A stretch of 64,000 nucleotides of DNA from Formosa undariae (GCF_042427615.1 NZ_JBHMEZ010000032.1:62001-126000), one strand, 5' to 3'; shown: positions 8,651 through 18,673, counted from the first letter of the stretch. Notes: generated from the sequence alone by a model not told the origin. Made by a program: numbers and translations.

Positions 8651-11263
8651 TTGTTCATGTTTTTATCTCGTCCTTTCTTTTACATCTTTATATTCCTATC
8701 CTTTTCTAGCTTTGCTCAAGCACCTCTTAAAATTCACTCTCATAACGATTATAATCAGCTTTTACCATTTTGGAAAGCCTACACTAACGGATTAGAATCT
8801 ATAGAAGTCGATGTGTTTTTGAAAAATAACACCTTATACGCTACGCATGAAGCGCATGAAATCAAGACACAAAACACCTTTGAGTCTCTGTATCTAAAGC
8901 CATTAAGAACGGTGTTTAAGCCCCATTTAGGAGCCAAGCAGCAGATCCAGCTTCTTATAGATATTAAATCTGAAGCATACACCACACTTACAGCAATTGA
9001 GAAGGTTTTAGAAACATACCCCGATCTTACAAATAACCCAAAACTGAGTTTTGTTATTTCAGGACACAGACCCGAACTAAAAGATTATAATACTTATCCA
9101 GATTATATTTTATTCGACTATCAGAGCTTAGCTCCAATTCCTGAAAAAGCGATTAATAAAATTGCGCTAATAAGCTTAAGCTACAAGATGTTTTCGTCTT
9201 GGAAAGGACAGGATTCTATTCCTAAAAAAGATTTAAAAATATTAAAATCTATTGTAGACCAAGCACATGCGCACAATAAATCATTTCGTTTTTGGGGAGC
9301 ACCAGATACGCCTTTAGCATGGCACACATTTTACACCATGGGAGTCGATTTTATAAATACAGATCAACCCCAAGAATGTGCGAACTATTTTAACACACAT
9401 AACGCTACCACAAACACTGTTGAAATTGCTTTTATATCGGATATTCATTTCCAAGATATTTATGGTGAATTTTCGGATAATGAATATAAAGGCATATACA
9501 ATAACAAGACCAATAAGCACACCCTTTTAAGAACAATGGATGCACAGCTGCATTCTACAAGAATTTTTAATGAAAATTACTTTGCATTATTTGCAGCCTT
9601 AGATGATATGGTAAAAAAAGGTATTAAGTATGTGGCTTTACCGGGTGATTATACCGATGATGGGCAAGCCATTCATTTAAAAGGTTTGCAACAGATTCTA
9701 CAATCGTATGAAATAACCTATGGCATGCAATTTTTTATAACAACCGGCAACCACGACCCCGTAGGTCCTTTTGCTCAAGATTCTGGAAAATCTGATTTTA
9801 TGGGAATTAATGGACAGTCCCAAGGTATTTATAGTTACTCGCCATTAAAAAACAACTCTAAAACAGAGACAACAGACTTACCTGTAATCCGTTCCAAAGA
9901 CATTAAGAAATTAGGATATACAGGCGTTCTTAATCATTTAAAATCATTTGGTTTTTTCCCTGAAGCACACAACTTGTATTGGGCTACGCCATTCTCGAAA
10001 TATACAGCAGAGACTTACACCTATCAAGCCGCATTACAGCAAAGTTCGATTACCAATAGAATGTATAATATTACGCCAGGATACACCATTCCCGATGCTA
10101 GCTATGTTGTAGAGGCAGCACCAAACGTGTGGCTACTCGGTTTAGATGCCAATGTATATTTGCCAAAAGATTCTATTAACGGAAATGCTCTAAACCCAAA
10201 AAACTATACAGGCGCAAGTATTGGATATAATAATGTTCTTACCCATAAAACACACCTTATAACGTGGGTAAAAACAATTGCATCGGAAGCTAAACGATTA
10301 AACAAAACACTAATTGCTTTTAGTCATTACCCGATGATTGATTTTAATGATGATGCATCAGAAGCACTAGAATCCTTTTTTGAAGGCAAAAAATGGCAAT
10401 TAGAACGTGTGCCTCAAGAAGCTGTTTCTCAACTATTTTTTGATGCTGGAATAAAAATTCATGTAGCCGGACATATGCATATTAACGACACTGGTATTAG
10501 AACCTTTAAAAACGAGGAGTCTTTAATTAATATCCAAACACCTTCTATTGCCGCATATATTCCTGGTTATAAAATATTAAAAATTAAAGCCAATAATGAG
10601 ATTGAAGTCAATACAGTACAAATTGATACGGTTCCTAATTTCGATGATTTATTCCCTCTTTACGAAAAAGAATATAAGCATTTAACTTCGGAAGGAAAAT
10701 CCTTATGGAATCATGATATTTTAAACAGTACATCGTATCATGATTTTTCTATGTTTCATTTAAAAGAACTGGTACGTTTACGTTTTCTAGAAGAGGATTG
10801 GGTACCCCGTTTTAAAGATTTTATGCTAAATATCACTGCTGAAGAATTACTTCTACTGCCTTACTTAAATACTAACATTCCAATTAATACATTATGCCTA
10901 GAAAAAACCAAGTATAAAACAGACTGGGAACTTGCAGATAATAAAGCTGTATTGGCCTTACAAACCTCTGATTTAACTTTAGAAGATTTTAAAGATTGGA
11001 CAGGTTTTGATATGATTTTTGATTTTTACCGCATTCGGAATGCCGATGTTTTAGCGATTACCGACATTGGAGACAAACAAATAGCCATATATAAATGGCT
11101 ATTTGATACTTATAAGACGACGCTATCTCAGAATAAAAACGACGATAACAGACAGAAATTATTAGCGTTTTCTTCTATCTTTTTACAATTTTTAAACGGT
11201 GCTCCTGCAAATAACTTTACAATAGATTACAATACAGGCACATTAAAAACCATGGAGAACTAA
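8651..11263 (+). CDS. secreted GDPD/PI-PLC-like domain fused to a calcineurin-like metallophosphoesterase
   Basis: The 870-residue protein begins with a signal peptide ending near FAQA (residue 24). Residues 25-245 form a glycerophosphodiester phosphodiesterase-like barrel with HSHNDY (29-34), Glu52 and Asp54 in IEVDVF, and His66. Residues 255-650 form a metallophosphoesterase: DIH (264-266), GDYTDDG (332-338), GNHD (366-369), then SHYP and GHMHIND further on. About 220 residues at the C-terminus are unassigned. A combined diesterase plus monoesterase could release phosphate from glycerophosphodiesters in the periplasm. It converges on a PI-PLC-like gene and lies beside susCD. The reading frame is continuous, so the fusion is not a frameshift product. 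Confidence 0.82.
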   Translation: MFMFLSRPFFYIFIFLSFSSFAQAPLKIHSHNDYNQLLPFWKAYTNGLESIEVDVFLKNNTLYATHEAHEIKTQNTFESLYLKPLRTVFKPHLGAKQQIQLLIDIKSEAYTTLTAIEKVLETYPDLTNNPKLSFVISGHRPELKDYNTYPDYILFDYQSLAPIPEKAINKIALISLSYKMFSSWKGQDSIPKKDLKILKSIVDQAHAHNKSFRFWGAPDTPLAWHTFYTMGVDFINTDQPQECANYFNTHNATTNTVEIAFISDIHFQDIYGEFSDNEYKGIYNNKTNKHTLLRTMDAQLHSTRIFNENYFALFAALDDMVKKGIKYVALPGDYTDDGQAIHLKGLQQILQSYEITYGMQFFITTGNHDPVGPFAQDSGKSDFMGINGQSQGIYSYSPLKNNSKTETTDLPVIRSKDIKKLGYTGVLNHLKSFGFFPEAHNLYWATPFSKYTAETYTYQAALQQSSITNRMYNITPGYTIPDASYVVEAAPNVWLLGLDANVYLPKDSINGNALNPKNYTGASIGYNNVLTHKTHLITWVKTIASEAKRLNKTLIAFSHYPMIDFNDDASEALESFFEGKKWQLERVPQEAVSQLFFDAGIKIHVAGHMHINDTGIRTFKNEESLINIQTPSIAAYIPGYKILKIKANNEIEVNTVQIDTVPNFDDLFPLYEKEYKHLTSEGKSLWNHDILNSTSYHDFSMFHLKELVRLRFLEEDWVPRFKDFMLNITAEELLLLPYLNTNIPINTLCLEKTKYKTDWELADNKAVLALQTSDLTLEDFKDWTGFDMIFDFYRIRNADVLAITDIGDKQIAIYKWLFDTYKTTLSQNKNDDNRQKLLAFSSIFLQFLNGAPANNFTIDYNTGTLKTMEN

Positions 11264-11266
11264 TAC

Positions 11267-12328
11267 CTATTTGGCAGTAACAGGATTTTTTCTAACGTAT
11301 ATCCCGTTTTTAAATGAAATGTGATAATTGCTTTTAAATAATGTACTAGGCAAATAATAATCTGTAGTAATAATTTGTGCACCAGATTCCTTTGCCATTT
11401 CAAAATGAGAATAATCGTTAGACCGTGCTTCTTTTGTACCCGCATCGGCTCGTGTTCTTATAATATATCCTTTGGATACTAAACTTTTTATAGATTTATC
11501 TTCTGGGTTATTTCTAAATAAAGTTGCGGCTTCAGGCGTTCCCGGATTTGCATTGGCAAACATTACACGATTATTAAGCGATGGATGCCCTGCTATATAT
11601 AGATCTCGTTTTCGGCCAGAATCGTCTAAAAGAAACAAAAACTTCCCTCTAGCCTCCTTTAATTTTGGCCAATTATTATTTAAAACCGCCTGCTCTAGAG
11701 TTTCATATTCACCTCTAACATGATCTGGAGTTATTAATTTATCAGTTCCTAATCCGCTAGTTAATGCGTTATCGAGTTCTGTAAAAAGTGATGTCGTAAA
11801 TGCTTCTGGCTGGGTCCCAAACATATTTACTTTTCCGTCTTTAGCTTCTAATGTTATAAAAATAGGCTCGTGATTGGGATGTGCCTCAGACCATAATTTT
11901 AAATCCTTTAAACAAGCATCTAGAGTATAATAATGTGTTCTAAAATCGATGTCTATAACATGTAAAATTTTAAATCCCGGTGTCTCCATGACCGCATTAG
12001 GATCGAATGCTTCATCTGCTTGCACCAAAACTAATCCTTTTGGGTTTGCATACGTCCCTCCTTTAGAATCGGCATATACATCTATTTCTAGATTTCGTAA
12101 TCCCATATCTAACTGCTCTAATATAGGTATGTGGGTATACTGTAGCGATTGCATACTATTAGTGGTATCCTTTTCCTCTAAAAAATCATAAAGCTTAGGT
12201 TCTATTTCTTTTTTATAACTATTGTGAGACCCAATAACTTGAAGCTGATTAATTCGTAAAGTGTCTTGTTGAGATCTCACTTTACAACACAGAATACACA
12301 GTAAACATAATGATAAATAATATTTCAT
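11267..12328 (-). CDS. Ca2+-dependent phosphoinositide-specific phospholipase C-like protein
   Basis: The 353-residue protein has an N-terminal hydrophobic signal with Cys14 and Cys15, possibly a lipobox. It shows SHNSYKK (34-40, first catalytic His35), NLEIDVYAD (79-87, metal ligands Glu81 and Asp83) and HVIDIDFRTH (124-133, second His124). This fits the bacterial PI-PLC-C1-like family, which cleaves inositol phospholipids or related phosphodiesters. The stop lies 3 bp from the stop of the convergent GDPD-phosphatase gene. The start faces susC across 399 bp. The true substrate is not proven by sequence. Confidence 0.8.
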   Translation of the reverse strand: MKYYLSLCLLCILCCKVRSQQDTLRINQLQVIGSHNSYKKEIEPKLYDFLEEKDTTNSMQSLQYTHIPILEQLDMGLRNLEIDVYADSKGGTYANPKGLVLVQADEAFDPNAVMETPGFKILHVIDIDFRTHYYTLDACLKDLKLWSEAHPNHEPIFITLEAKDGKVNMFGTQPEAFTTSLFTELDNALTSGLGTDKLITPDHVRGEYETLEQAVLNNNWPKLKEARGKFLFLLDDSGRKRDLYIAGHPSLNNRVMFANANPGTPEAATLFRNNPEDKSIKSLVSKGYIIRTRADAGTKEARSNDYSHFEMAKESGAQIITTDYYLPSTLFKSNYHISFKNGIYVRKNPVTAK

Positions 12329-12348
12329 AACTAAAAAAAATTAGTCGT

Positions 12349-12356
12349 CAAAATTA
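12349..12356 (-). promoter_or_regulatory. Bacteroidota -7 promoter box for the PI-PLC-like gene
   Basis: TAATTTTG on the minus strand matches TAnnTTTG, 20 bp upstream of the start codon. The -33 region is poor. Confidence 0.45.
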
Positions 12357-12552
12357 CGACCCAAACCGTTAAGTCCATGTTAGTAAATCAAGAACAAAAT
12401 GTAAAAATTTAACACTATAAAGCCATACAAGCAAATGCATAAAAACATTATATATCAACCCATTAACTAAAAACAGTGTTATGCACAGCACCTTATTTAT
12501 TTAACAGTTGCATAACCATTAGCTAAAACTTGAACGCTGAAGATTTCATTAA

Positions 12553-12584
12553 TTTGCGACACGATTAAAACTTATAAAATTTTG
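12553..12584 (+). promoter_or_regulatory. possible promoter of susC-susD
   Basis: TTTG at 12553-12556 is followed, 18 bp later, by TAAAATTTTG, an imperfect -7 box with two extra bases. If used, it would give a leader of about 135 nt that includes the hairpin at 12666-12690. The rest of the 399-bp intergenic region shows nothing else distinctive. Confidence 0.3.
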
Positions 12585-12655
12585 TTAATCTCTTCTAACT
12601 AATCTCTAAAATCGCTACTCATTTAATGAACTAAAAACGTTTAAAAATTCTTCTA

Positions 12656-12690
12656 AAATAAAAAACCATAGTTGCTACGAACAACTATGG
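12656..12690 (-). terminator. minus-strand intrinsic terminator just upstream of susC
   Basis: A perfect 9-bp stem (12666-12674 and 12682-12690, 7-nt loop) is followed on the minus strand by six Ts and further T-rich sequence. In the plus direction there is no T-run. No minus-strand gene ends here, so it may end an antisense transcript from the start of susC; alternatively it is a hairpin in the susC leader. Confidence 0.6.
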
Positions 12691-12727
12691 CCTAATCATT
12701 AAGCATTGTAACACCAATAACTTAAAT

Positions 12728-15700
12728 ATGTATAATAAAAATAATTTTTTTCTATTAAAAAATATAACTTTTTTAATATTATTCTTACTTGTATACCAAA
12801 CGGGTTACACAAGTACTACCACAGCTTCAAAAAACAAAACGTCTAATAAAGCGATTCAAAAAACAATACAAGGTAAAATTGTAGACGAAACAGGCGTTCC
12901 TTTATTAGGCGCTTCTATTTTAATAAAAGACACTACCATAGGTGCTTCTGCCAACTTTGATGGGGAATTTTCTATCGAAGCCAGCCATGGACAAACATTA
13001 AAAATTTCATTTATAGGTTACGAAACCCAAGAGGTTCTTATAGATGCCGACTACCTAAATATTGTCTTACAACCTTCTAGCGCTGTGCTAAACGAAGTAT
13101 TAATTGTAGGTTATGGTCAGCAAAAAAAGAAAGATCTTACTGGAGCTGTAACGCAATTATCTTCTAACGATTTTAAGGAAGGTGTAAATATTTCTGCCGA
13201 TAATTTATTACAAGGTAAAGTTGCTGGTGTACGTGTTATCCCTTCTAACGGAGAACCGGGATCGGGTGTAGACGTATCTATTCGTGGTGTGGGGTCTATT
13301 AGAAGTGGAAGTACTCCGTTATTTGTTGTAGATGGTGTCCCTTTAAGCAATACAGATGTAAGTGCACCCAGTCCTAATTTTGGACTTGGTAATTCCAGTG
13401 CAAAAAACCCATTAAACTTCCTAAACACAAGTGATATTGCTTCCATTACAGTTTTAAAAGATGCTTCTGCTGCCGCTATATACGGAGCGAGAGGTTCTAA
13501 CGGAGTGGTAATTATCACTACAAAACAAGGAAAAACAGGAAAGGCTGCTATTACTATCGATTCTTATTTAAGTGTTTCGAATGTAATTAAAAAGATTGAC
13601 GTCTTAGAAGCAGACGATTACAGAAATGCCATAAACGACGATGCCTACGATCATGGTGGAAACACAGATTGGCAAGACGAATTACTTCGTAGCGGGATCA
13701 CCCAGAATAATAACTTCTCTTTTTCTTCTAAAACAGAAAGCGGAAACTATTACACCTCTTTATCGTTAATGGATCAGGAAGGGATTGTACATAATAGTGG
13801 TTTCGATAGAGTAACTGCGCGTTTGAATGCTGAAGAATCTTTCTTTGATAACAAACGTTTAAAAGTGAAGGTGAATTTAACCGCCAGTCAGATTAATGAA
13901 ACTGGAGTGCCAAATGGTTCTGATGCAGGTTCTGATGGACAGTTAATTATTCATGCTTTAATGGCCAACCCAACACAACCTGTATTTGATGAAGATGGCG
14001 AATACACCAACTTTAATTTAAACCAGAATTATAATCCGATGTATTTATTAGACATTTACGAGGATCATACTAATACAGTACGAATTCTTGGAAATGCAGA
14101 AGCATCGTTTAGAATTATTGACGGATTGGACTATAAGTTTAACTACGGTGTAGATCGTTCGGTTTCGGAACGAAATTCTACTATTTATCCAAACGCTACA
14201 GATAGAACGCCAGAAGGTGCCTATGTGCAAACAAATTTAGAGTCTCAGAGTACTTTAATGGAGCATTACTTAACGTATCGCTTTGGTTTTAATAGAAACA
14301 ATTTTGAAGTTTTAGGTGGATTTTCATATCAGAAATTCAACTTCTCTGGAACTACGTTTTCTATTACAGGCATCGATCCAAAGGGCACAGGTGTTAAACC
14401 AGAGTACGATCCAGGATATTCAGGACAACAGAATGGTTTAAGTGGATACGCTCAGGAAAACGAATTACAATCTTACTTTAGTAGGGTAAATTATAACTTT
14501 GATGATAGATATCTAATTACTGCATCTGTAAGAGCAGATGGTTCGACTCGTTTTGGGCAAAACAATAAATATGGGTATTTTCCTTCATTTGCATTAGGCT
14601 GGAATTTAGACAACGAACAGTTTTTAATGGATTCTGATGTGATCAATCAACTAAAATTAAGACTTAGTTGGGGACAAACAGGAAACCAGGAAGTACAAAA
14701 CAAAATCACTCAGGCCAGTTATTCGCAATCTGCTGCAGGAGGATATTACTTATACAACGATCCGACCTTAACAAATGGAATTGTAGTAAACAGAACTGCC
14801 AATCCAGATTTACAATGGGAAGTGGTATCGCAATTAAATATTGGTGCCGATTTTAGTTTATGGAATAACAAATTATATGGTTCTGCAGATTATTATACAA
14901 AAACAACTACCAACGCCATTTTAAACATTCCTGCCGAACCATTAAGCCCAACAACAACGGTGTGGCAAAACATTAGTGGAGAAATAGTAAATAAAGGTTT
15001 TGAATTAAGTTTAGGATCACAAATTATAAGTACAGACGACTTCTCATGGTCTCTAGATGTAAACGGAGCAACTTTAGATAACGAGGTGGTAGACTTACCG
15101 GTTTCAGAATTATATTCAGGTAGTGTTGCAGGACCAGGTTTATCTGGAGTAGTTGCAAACATTTACAAAAGTGGTTACGAAGCTGGATCGTTTTATATGT
15201 TAAAACACTTAGGTTTCGACGCGAATGGTGCAGACATTTTTGAAGACTTTAATAACGATGGCGCTATAAATAGTGACGACCGTCAGATTTTTGAAGGTGC
15301 ACTACCTAATTTCACTTATGGGATAAACACCAACTTAAGTTATAAACGTTGGGATTTAAGTCTTTCTTTAATTGGACAAAGTGGTGGTTTACTAGTTAAC
15401 AATACCAACTTAGCTCTAAACATTAACAACATTGTTTCCGACAGAAACGTGCTATCAGAATTTTACAACGCTGGAGCAAGTTATTCTAACACACCTCAAC
15501 TTTCAACTTTATATCTAGAAAAATCAGATTTCCTACGTTTAAACAACGCAAGAATAGGATATTCATTAGATACAGATCGTCTTAACTTAGAATGGTTACA
15601 AGGTTTAAACTTATATGTAAGTGCTCAGAATTTATTCACAATTACTAACTATTCTGGTTACGACCCGTTAGTTAATAGTCCGCGAAATTCAGGAGGAAAC

Positions 15701-15775
15701 CAATCTATAGGAATAGATTACACGACTTACCCATCATCTAAAACGTATATGCTAGGTGCAACACTAAAATTATAA
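12728..15775 (+). CDS. SusC/RagA-family TonB-linked outer-membrane transporter
   Basis: This 1015-residue protein has a signal region (about residues 1-30), a CarboxypepD_reg-like domain (47-115), a VGYGQQKKKDLTGA segment at 128-140, a plug domain with IRGVGSI and PLFVVDGVPL, and a long beta-barrel ending in an aromatic-rich C-terminus. SusC proteins import oligomeric nutrients together with a SusD lid. Its stop is 3 bp before the susD-like start. Enzymes encoded immediately upstream are phosphodiesterases rather than glycoside hydrolases, suggesting a phosphorylated or lipid-derived ligand, but that is inference. No sensor/anti-sigma gene is adjacent. Confidence 0.93.
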   Translation: MYNKNNFFLLKNITFLILFLLVYQTGYTSTTTASKNKTSNKAIQKTIQGKIVDETGVPLLGASILIKDTTIGASANFDGEFSIEASHGQTLKISFIGYETQEVLIDADYLNIVLQPSSAVLNEVLIVGYGQQKKKDLTGAVTQLSSNDFKEGVNISADNLLQGKVAGVRVIPSNGEPGSGVDVSIRGVGSIRSGSTPLFVVDGVPLSNTDVSAPSPNFGLGNSSAKNPLNFLNTSDIASITVLKDASAAAIYGARGSNGVVIITTKQGKTGKAAITIDSYLSVSNVIKKIDVLEADDYRNAINDDAYDHGGNTDWQDELLRSGITQNNNFSFSSKTESGNYYTSLSLMDQEGIVHNSGFDRVTARLNAEESFFDNKRLKVKVNLTASQINETGVPNGSDAGSDGQLIIHALMANPTQPVFDEDGEYTNFNLNQNYNPMYLLDIYEDHTNTVRILGNAEASFRIIDGLDYKFNYGVDRSVSERNSTIYPNATDRTPEGAYVQTNLESQSTLMEHYLTYRFGFNRNNFEVLGGFSYQKFNFSGTTFSITGIDPKGTGVKPEYDPGYSGQQNGLSGYAQENELQSYFSRVNYNFDDRYLITASVRADGSTRFGQNNKYGYFPSFALGWNLDNEQFLMDSDVINQLKLRLSWGQTGNQEVQNKITQASYSQSAAGGYYLYNDPTLTNGIVVNRTANPDLQWEVVSQLNIGADFSLWNNKLYGSADYYTKTTTNAILNIPAEPLSPTTTVWQNISGEIVNKGFELSLGSQIISTDDFSWSLDVNGATLDNEVVDLPVSELYSGSVAGPGLSGVVANIYKSGYEAGSFYMLKHLGFDANGADIFEDFNNDGAINSDDRQIFEGALPNFTYGINTNLSYKRWDLSLSLIGQSGGLLVNNTNLALNINNIVSDRNVLSEFYNAGASYSNTPQLSTLYLEKSDFLRLNNARIGYSLDTDRLNLEWLQGLNLYVSAQNLFTITNYSGYDPLVNSPRNSGGNQSIGIDYTTYPSSKTYMLGATLKL

Positions 15776-15778
15776 TTT

Positions 15779-17545
15779 ATGAAAACTATCAATATAATAT
15801 CAAAAATAACGTTCACTTTCATCTTAAGTACGTTGGCTTTTAATTGCTCGGATTTAGATGAAGTTGTTAAAGACGAAGTGATTGGCGGACAAACATCGAA
15901 CCCAGAGAGTGCAATAGCTGCGGCTTACGGACAATTGGCAGATGGTACATTTACAGATCACGGTAGCGTATTCGGATTACAAGAATACCCTACAGACGAA
16001 TGTATGCTACCTACCCGAGGAAGTGACTGGGGAGACGGTGGAAAATGGAGAGACCTTACCGAATTTACTTGGGGAACGACTAACGCACAAGTTACAGGAA
16101 CATGGAATTCCTTAAATAGCGGGATAACTAAAACGTTAATCGCGATTGAATCATTACAAGAAAATCCGGATTATGCTAATTACGATTTATTCATGGCTGA
16201 AGCCAAAGGATTATTAATTCTATATGTATACAATACGTTAGACCTATTCAATCAGGCACCTTATAGAGACCTATTTTCAGACGATAAATCCTTAGTTTTT
16301 CTTCAAGCAGACACAGAGATAGACAATCTGATATCTGATTTAGAAATTATTATTCCGAACCTGGCCAATATGGGAGACCAACAAACGTATAATGGTCGTT
16401 TTACAAAACAAGCAGCCTACGCGTTATTGGCAGATATGTATTTAAATAGAGCTGTTTTTAAAGATCGTTATAATGCGACTTCTAGTTTTAATTTCACACA
16501 AACTGCTGTCGATAATAATGGAACGGACATGGATAAAGTTATCTACTACACCTCTTTATTAATTAATGATGGTTTTAGCTTAGAAAGCAACTATTTTGAC
16601 AATTTTGCATTAAGTAATTCTAATGGATCTGAAATTATTTTTGCTGTTATTCAGGAAAATGATAACATTAGAAGAAGCGATAATGACTTTGCATACATGT
16701 CTACCGGGCGTGCGCAAAAACAAACTCCAGACAACAGAGGAACCAATGGCTCAAGTGTAGAACCTGAATTTTATAATACTTGGGAAGGTAATCATGACGA
16801 TCCGCGATTCCACAGATATTATCAATACGCCGACGGAACTTGGTTTATGAATGACGGGACTACGGGAAGTGTACCTTCTGAAGATATTAGACCAGATACA
16901 GGAAAACCATTAGTCCATTTTAATAGAGGTTTACAAGCAGGACAACAATACGGACCAACGCTAGATGGAAAAGGAGGTTTTAATATGACCGCAGAAGGAA
17001 GAATTGCTATTAGCAAATTATACATGGAAAAAAACACGACTATTCCTATGGACTACACGCCAGAAATGAATTTTAACAATCCGTCGGAAGCCATTTTATC
17101 GCAAGATCAAATCAATGCCGGTGTGCGTAACTTTAAATGGGAATTTGATCCAGAAAACGGGAATGGTAATAGCGCCGTAGATGTTCCTTTATACCGTTTA
17201 GGAGGTATGTATTGCATGAGAGCAGAAGCTTATTTTAGAAAAGGAGAAACAACGCTTGCCTTAGCCGATATTAATACATTACGCACAAGCAGAACTCGAG
17301 AAGCTTTGTTTAATAATGCTCCTGGTGTTGCTATTTCATCTTTAGATGAAGTGACTTTATACAATGAAATTGGTTTTGAAATGTACTGGGAAATGTACAG
17401 AAGAAAACAAATGATCCGTTTTAACACCTACGACAAAGCATATACAGCAAAAGCGGCAACGCAACCGTATTTAAGAGTATTTTCAATCCCACAATCTACT
17501 ATTGATGTTACAGATGGCATTGAACAAAATTTCGGATATAATTAA
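15779..17545 (+). CDS. SusD/RagB-family nutrient-binding outer-membrane lipoprotein
   Basis: The 588-residue protein starts with a lipoprotein signal whose lipidated cysteine is probably Cys23 (LAFNC). The helical TPR-like SusD fold is indicated by its length, the N-terminal DLDE segment, the internal AYALLADMYLNRA stretch and the C-terminal YRLGGMYCMRAEAYFRKG and EIGFEMYWEMYRR stretches. It would form the surface lid over the SusC-like barrel encoded 3 bp upstream. Ligand specificity is unknown. A strong terminator follows at 17567-17602, so the unit is bicistronic. Confidence 0.93.
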   Translation: MKTINIISKITFTFILSTLAFNCSDLDEVVKDEVIGGQTSNPESAIAAAYGQLADGTFTDHGSVFGLQEYPTDECMLPTRGSDWGDGGKWRDLTEFTWGTTNAQVTGTWNSLNSGITKTLIAIESLQENPDYANYDLFMAEAKGLLILYVYNTLDLFNQAPYRDLFSDDKSLVFLQADTEIDNLISDLEIIIPNLANMGDQQTYNGRFTKQAAYALLADMYLNRAVFKDRYNATSSFNFTQTAVDNNGTDMDKVIYYTSLLINDGFSLESNYFDNFALSNSNGSEIIFAVIQENDNIRRSDNDFAYMSTGRAQKQTPDNRGTNGSSVEPEFYNTWEGNHDDPRFHRYYQYADGTWFMNDGTTGSVPSEDIRPDTGKPLVHFNRGLQAGQQYGPTLDGKGGFNMTAEGRIAISKLYMEKNTTIPMDYTPEMNFNNPSEAILSQDQINAGVRNFKWEFDPENGNGNSAVDVPLYRLGGMYCMRAEAYFRKGETTLALADINTLRTSRTREALFNNAPGVAISSLDEVTLYNEIGFEMYWEMYRRKQMIRFNTYDKAYTAKAATQPYLRVFSIPQSTIDVTDGIEQNFGYN

Positions 17546-17566
17546 ATAGATTTTAAATCATTAATT

Positions 17567-17602
17567 AAAAGGTAGCAAAAAACACATTGCTACCTTTTTT
17601 TA
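17567..17602 (+). terminator. intrinsic terminator of the susC-susD operon
   Basis: Arms of 11 bp (17567-17577 and 17588-17598) enclose a 10-nt loop and are followed by a run of Ts. The hairpin lies about 20 bp after the susD-like stop. Confidence 0.8.
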
Positions 17603-17737
17603 TTTATTCTAATCTCCATCCCTATTTTTAAATCCCATATGCGTTAAAACCAAGGATAGACTTCATAAAAAAAAACGAGCAAATGATTACGTAAAATGTT
17701 TTATAAAAAGATGAAAGGTATCTCAATTAAAAACGGC

Positions 17738-17745
17738 TAAATTTG
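17738..17745 (+). promoter_or_regulatory. Bacteroidota -7 promoter box for the lipoprotein gene
   Basis: TAAATTTG is an exact TAnnTTTG match 18 bp before the start codon at 17764. No good -33 element is seen. Confidence 0.45.
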
Positions 17746-17763
17746 AAATAATCTAAAAACAAA

Positions 17764-18576
17764 TTGATGCATATTCTAAAATTATTTTTAATCGTTTTTT
17801 CAATAGGAGCTCTTACCTCTTGTAATTCTAAAAACAAAAAAACAGAAACCAAGACCGTTACAGAAAATGTAGCTTCAACTCAAGAAACATCTACATCATT
17901 ATCCGAGTCCGAAAAAATAATCAATGAAACCATTCTTGCTCATGGTGGAGATTTGTATAACACTGCCAATTATTCATTTGTATTTAGAAAAAACACGTTT
18001 CAATTTAAGAATAACCATTCTGAATACGTTTACTCAAAAACGTATGAAAAGGAAGGTTCTGAAATTATTGATGTTTTAGACAATGGCAGTTTTTCTAGAA
18101 TGATTAACGGCAAGGCTGTCGAATTATCCGACAAGGATATCGCTAGTGGCACAGGTTCAATAAATTCTGTGATCTATTTTACAACTCTACCTTACAAATT
18201 AAACGACGAAGCCGTGAATTCTAAACTCATGGAAAGCACAAGTATTAAAGGAGAACAATACGAAACCATACAAGTTACATTTAATGAAGATGGTGGCGGC
18301 GAAGATCACGACGACGAATACTACTATTGGATAAATAAAAACACTAAAAAAATCGACTATTTAGCATATAATTATAGTGTAAATAAAGGAGGGGTACGCT
18401 TTAGAACAGCTTTCAACAAAAGGGTTGTAGACGGTATTACGTTTCAAGACTATATAAATTATGAAGCTGAGGTTGGTACGCCACTAAAAGATTTACCGAT
18501 GCTATTTGAAGCGAATAAATTAAAAGAACTTTCAGAAATAAAAACTGAGAATGTAATTAATTTAAACAAGCAGTAG
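17764..18576 (+). CDS. small secreted lipoprotein, possibly DUF6503 family
   Basis: This 270-residue protein has a lipoprotein signal with Cys20 in ALTSC; the second Met could also be the start. The mature part begins with a low-complexity Lys/Thr/Ser stretch, then a domain with HGGDLYNTANYSFVFRKN and a GGGEDHDDEYYYWINK segment typical of outer-membrane-lipoprotein-chaperone-like beta folds annotated as DUF6503 in flavobacteria. I am not certain of that family name. It follows the susCD unit but has its own promoter box, so a functional link to it is uncertain. Confidence 0.7.
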   Translation: MMHILKLFLIVFSIGALTSCNSKNKKTETKTVTENVASTQETSTSLSESEKIINETILAHGGDLYNTANYSFVFRKNTFQFKNNHSEYVYSKTYEKEGSEIIDVLDNGSFSRMINGKAVELSDKDIASGTGSINSVIYFTTLPYKLNDEAVNSKLMESTSIKGEQYETIQVTFNEDGGGEDHDDEYYYWINKNTKKIDYLAYNYSVNKGGVRFRTAFNKRVVDGITFQDYINYEAEVGTPLKDLPMLFEANKLKELSEIKTENVINLNKQ

Positions 18577-18673
18577 TAAAAAAAGGATCATTCCTAATAG
18601 TTGTGTTTAAGTAACTTTGTAGTTAATCTAGAAAACAGAAAACGATATTCTTACCATCTCTATCCTAACTTTT

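Noticed and set aside
8651..11263. GDPD and phosphatase parts as two genes split by sequencing error
   Set aside because: The reading frame is continuous with no stop or frameshift between the two domains.
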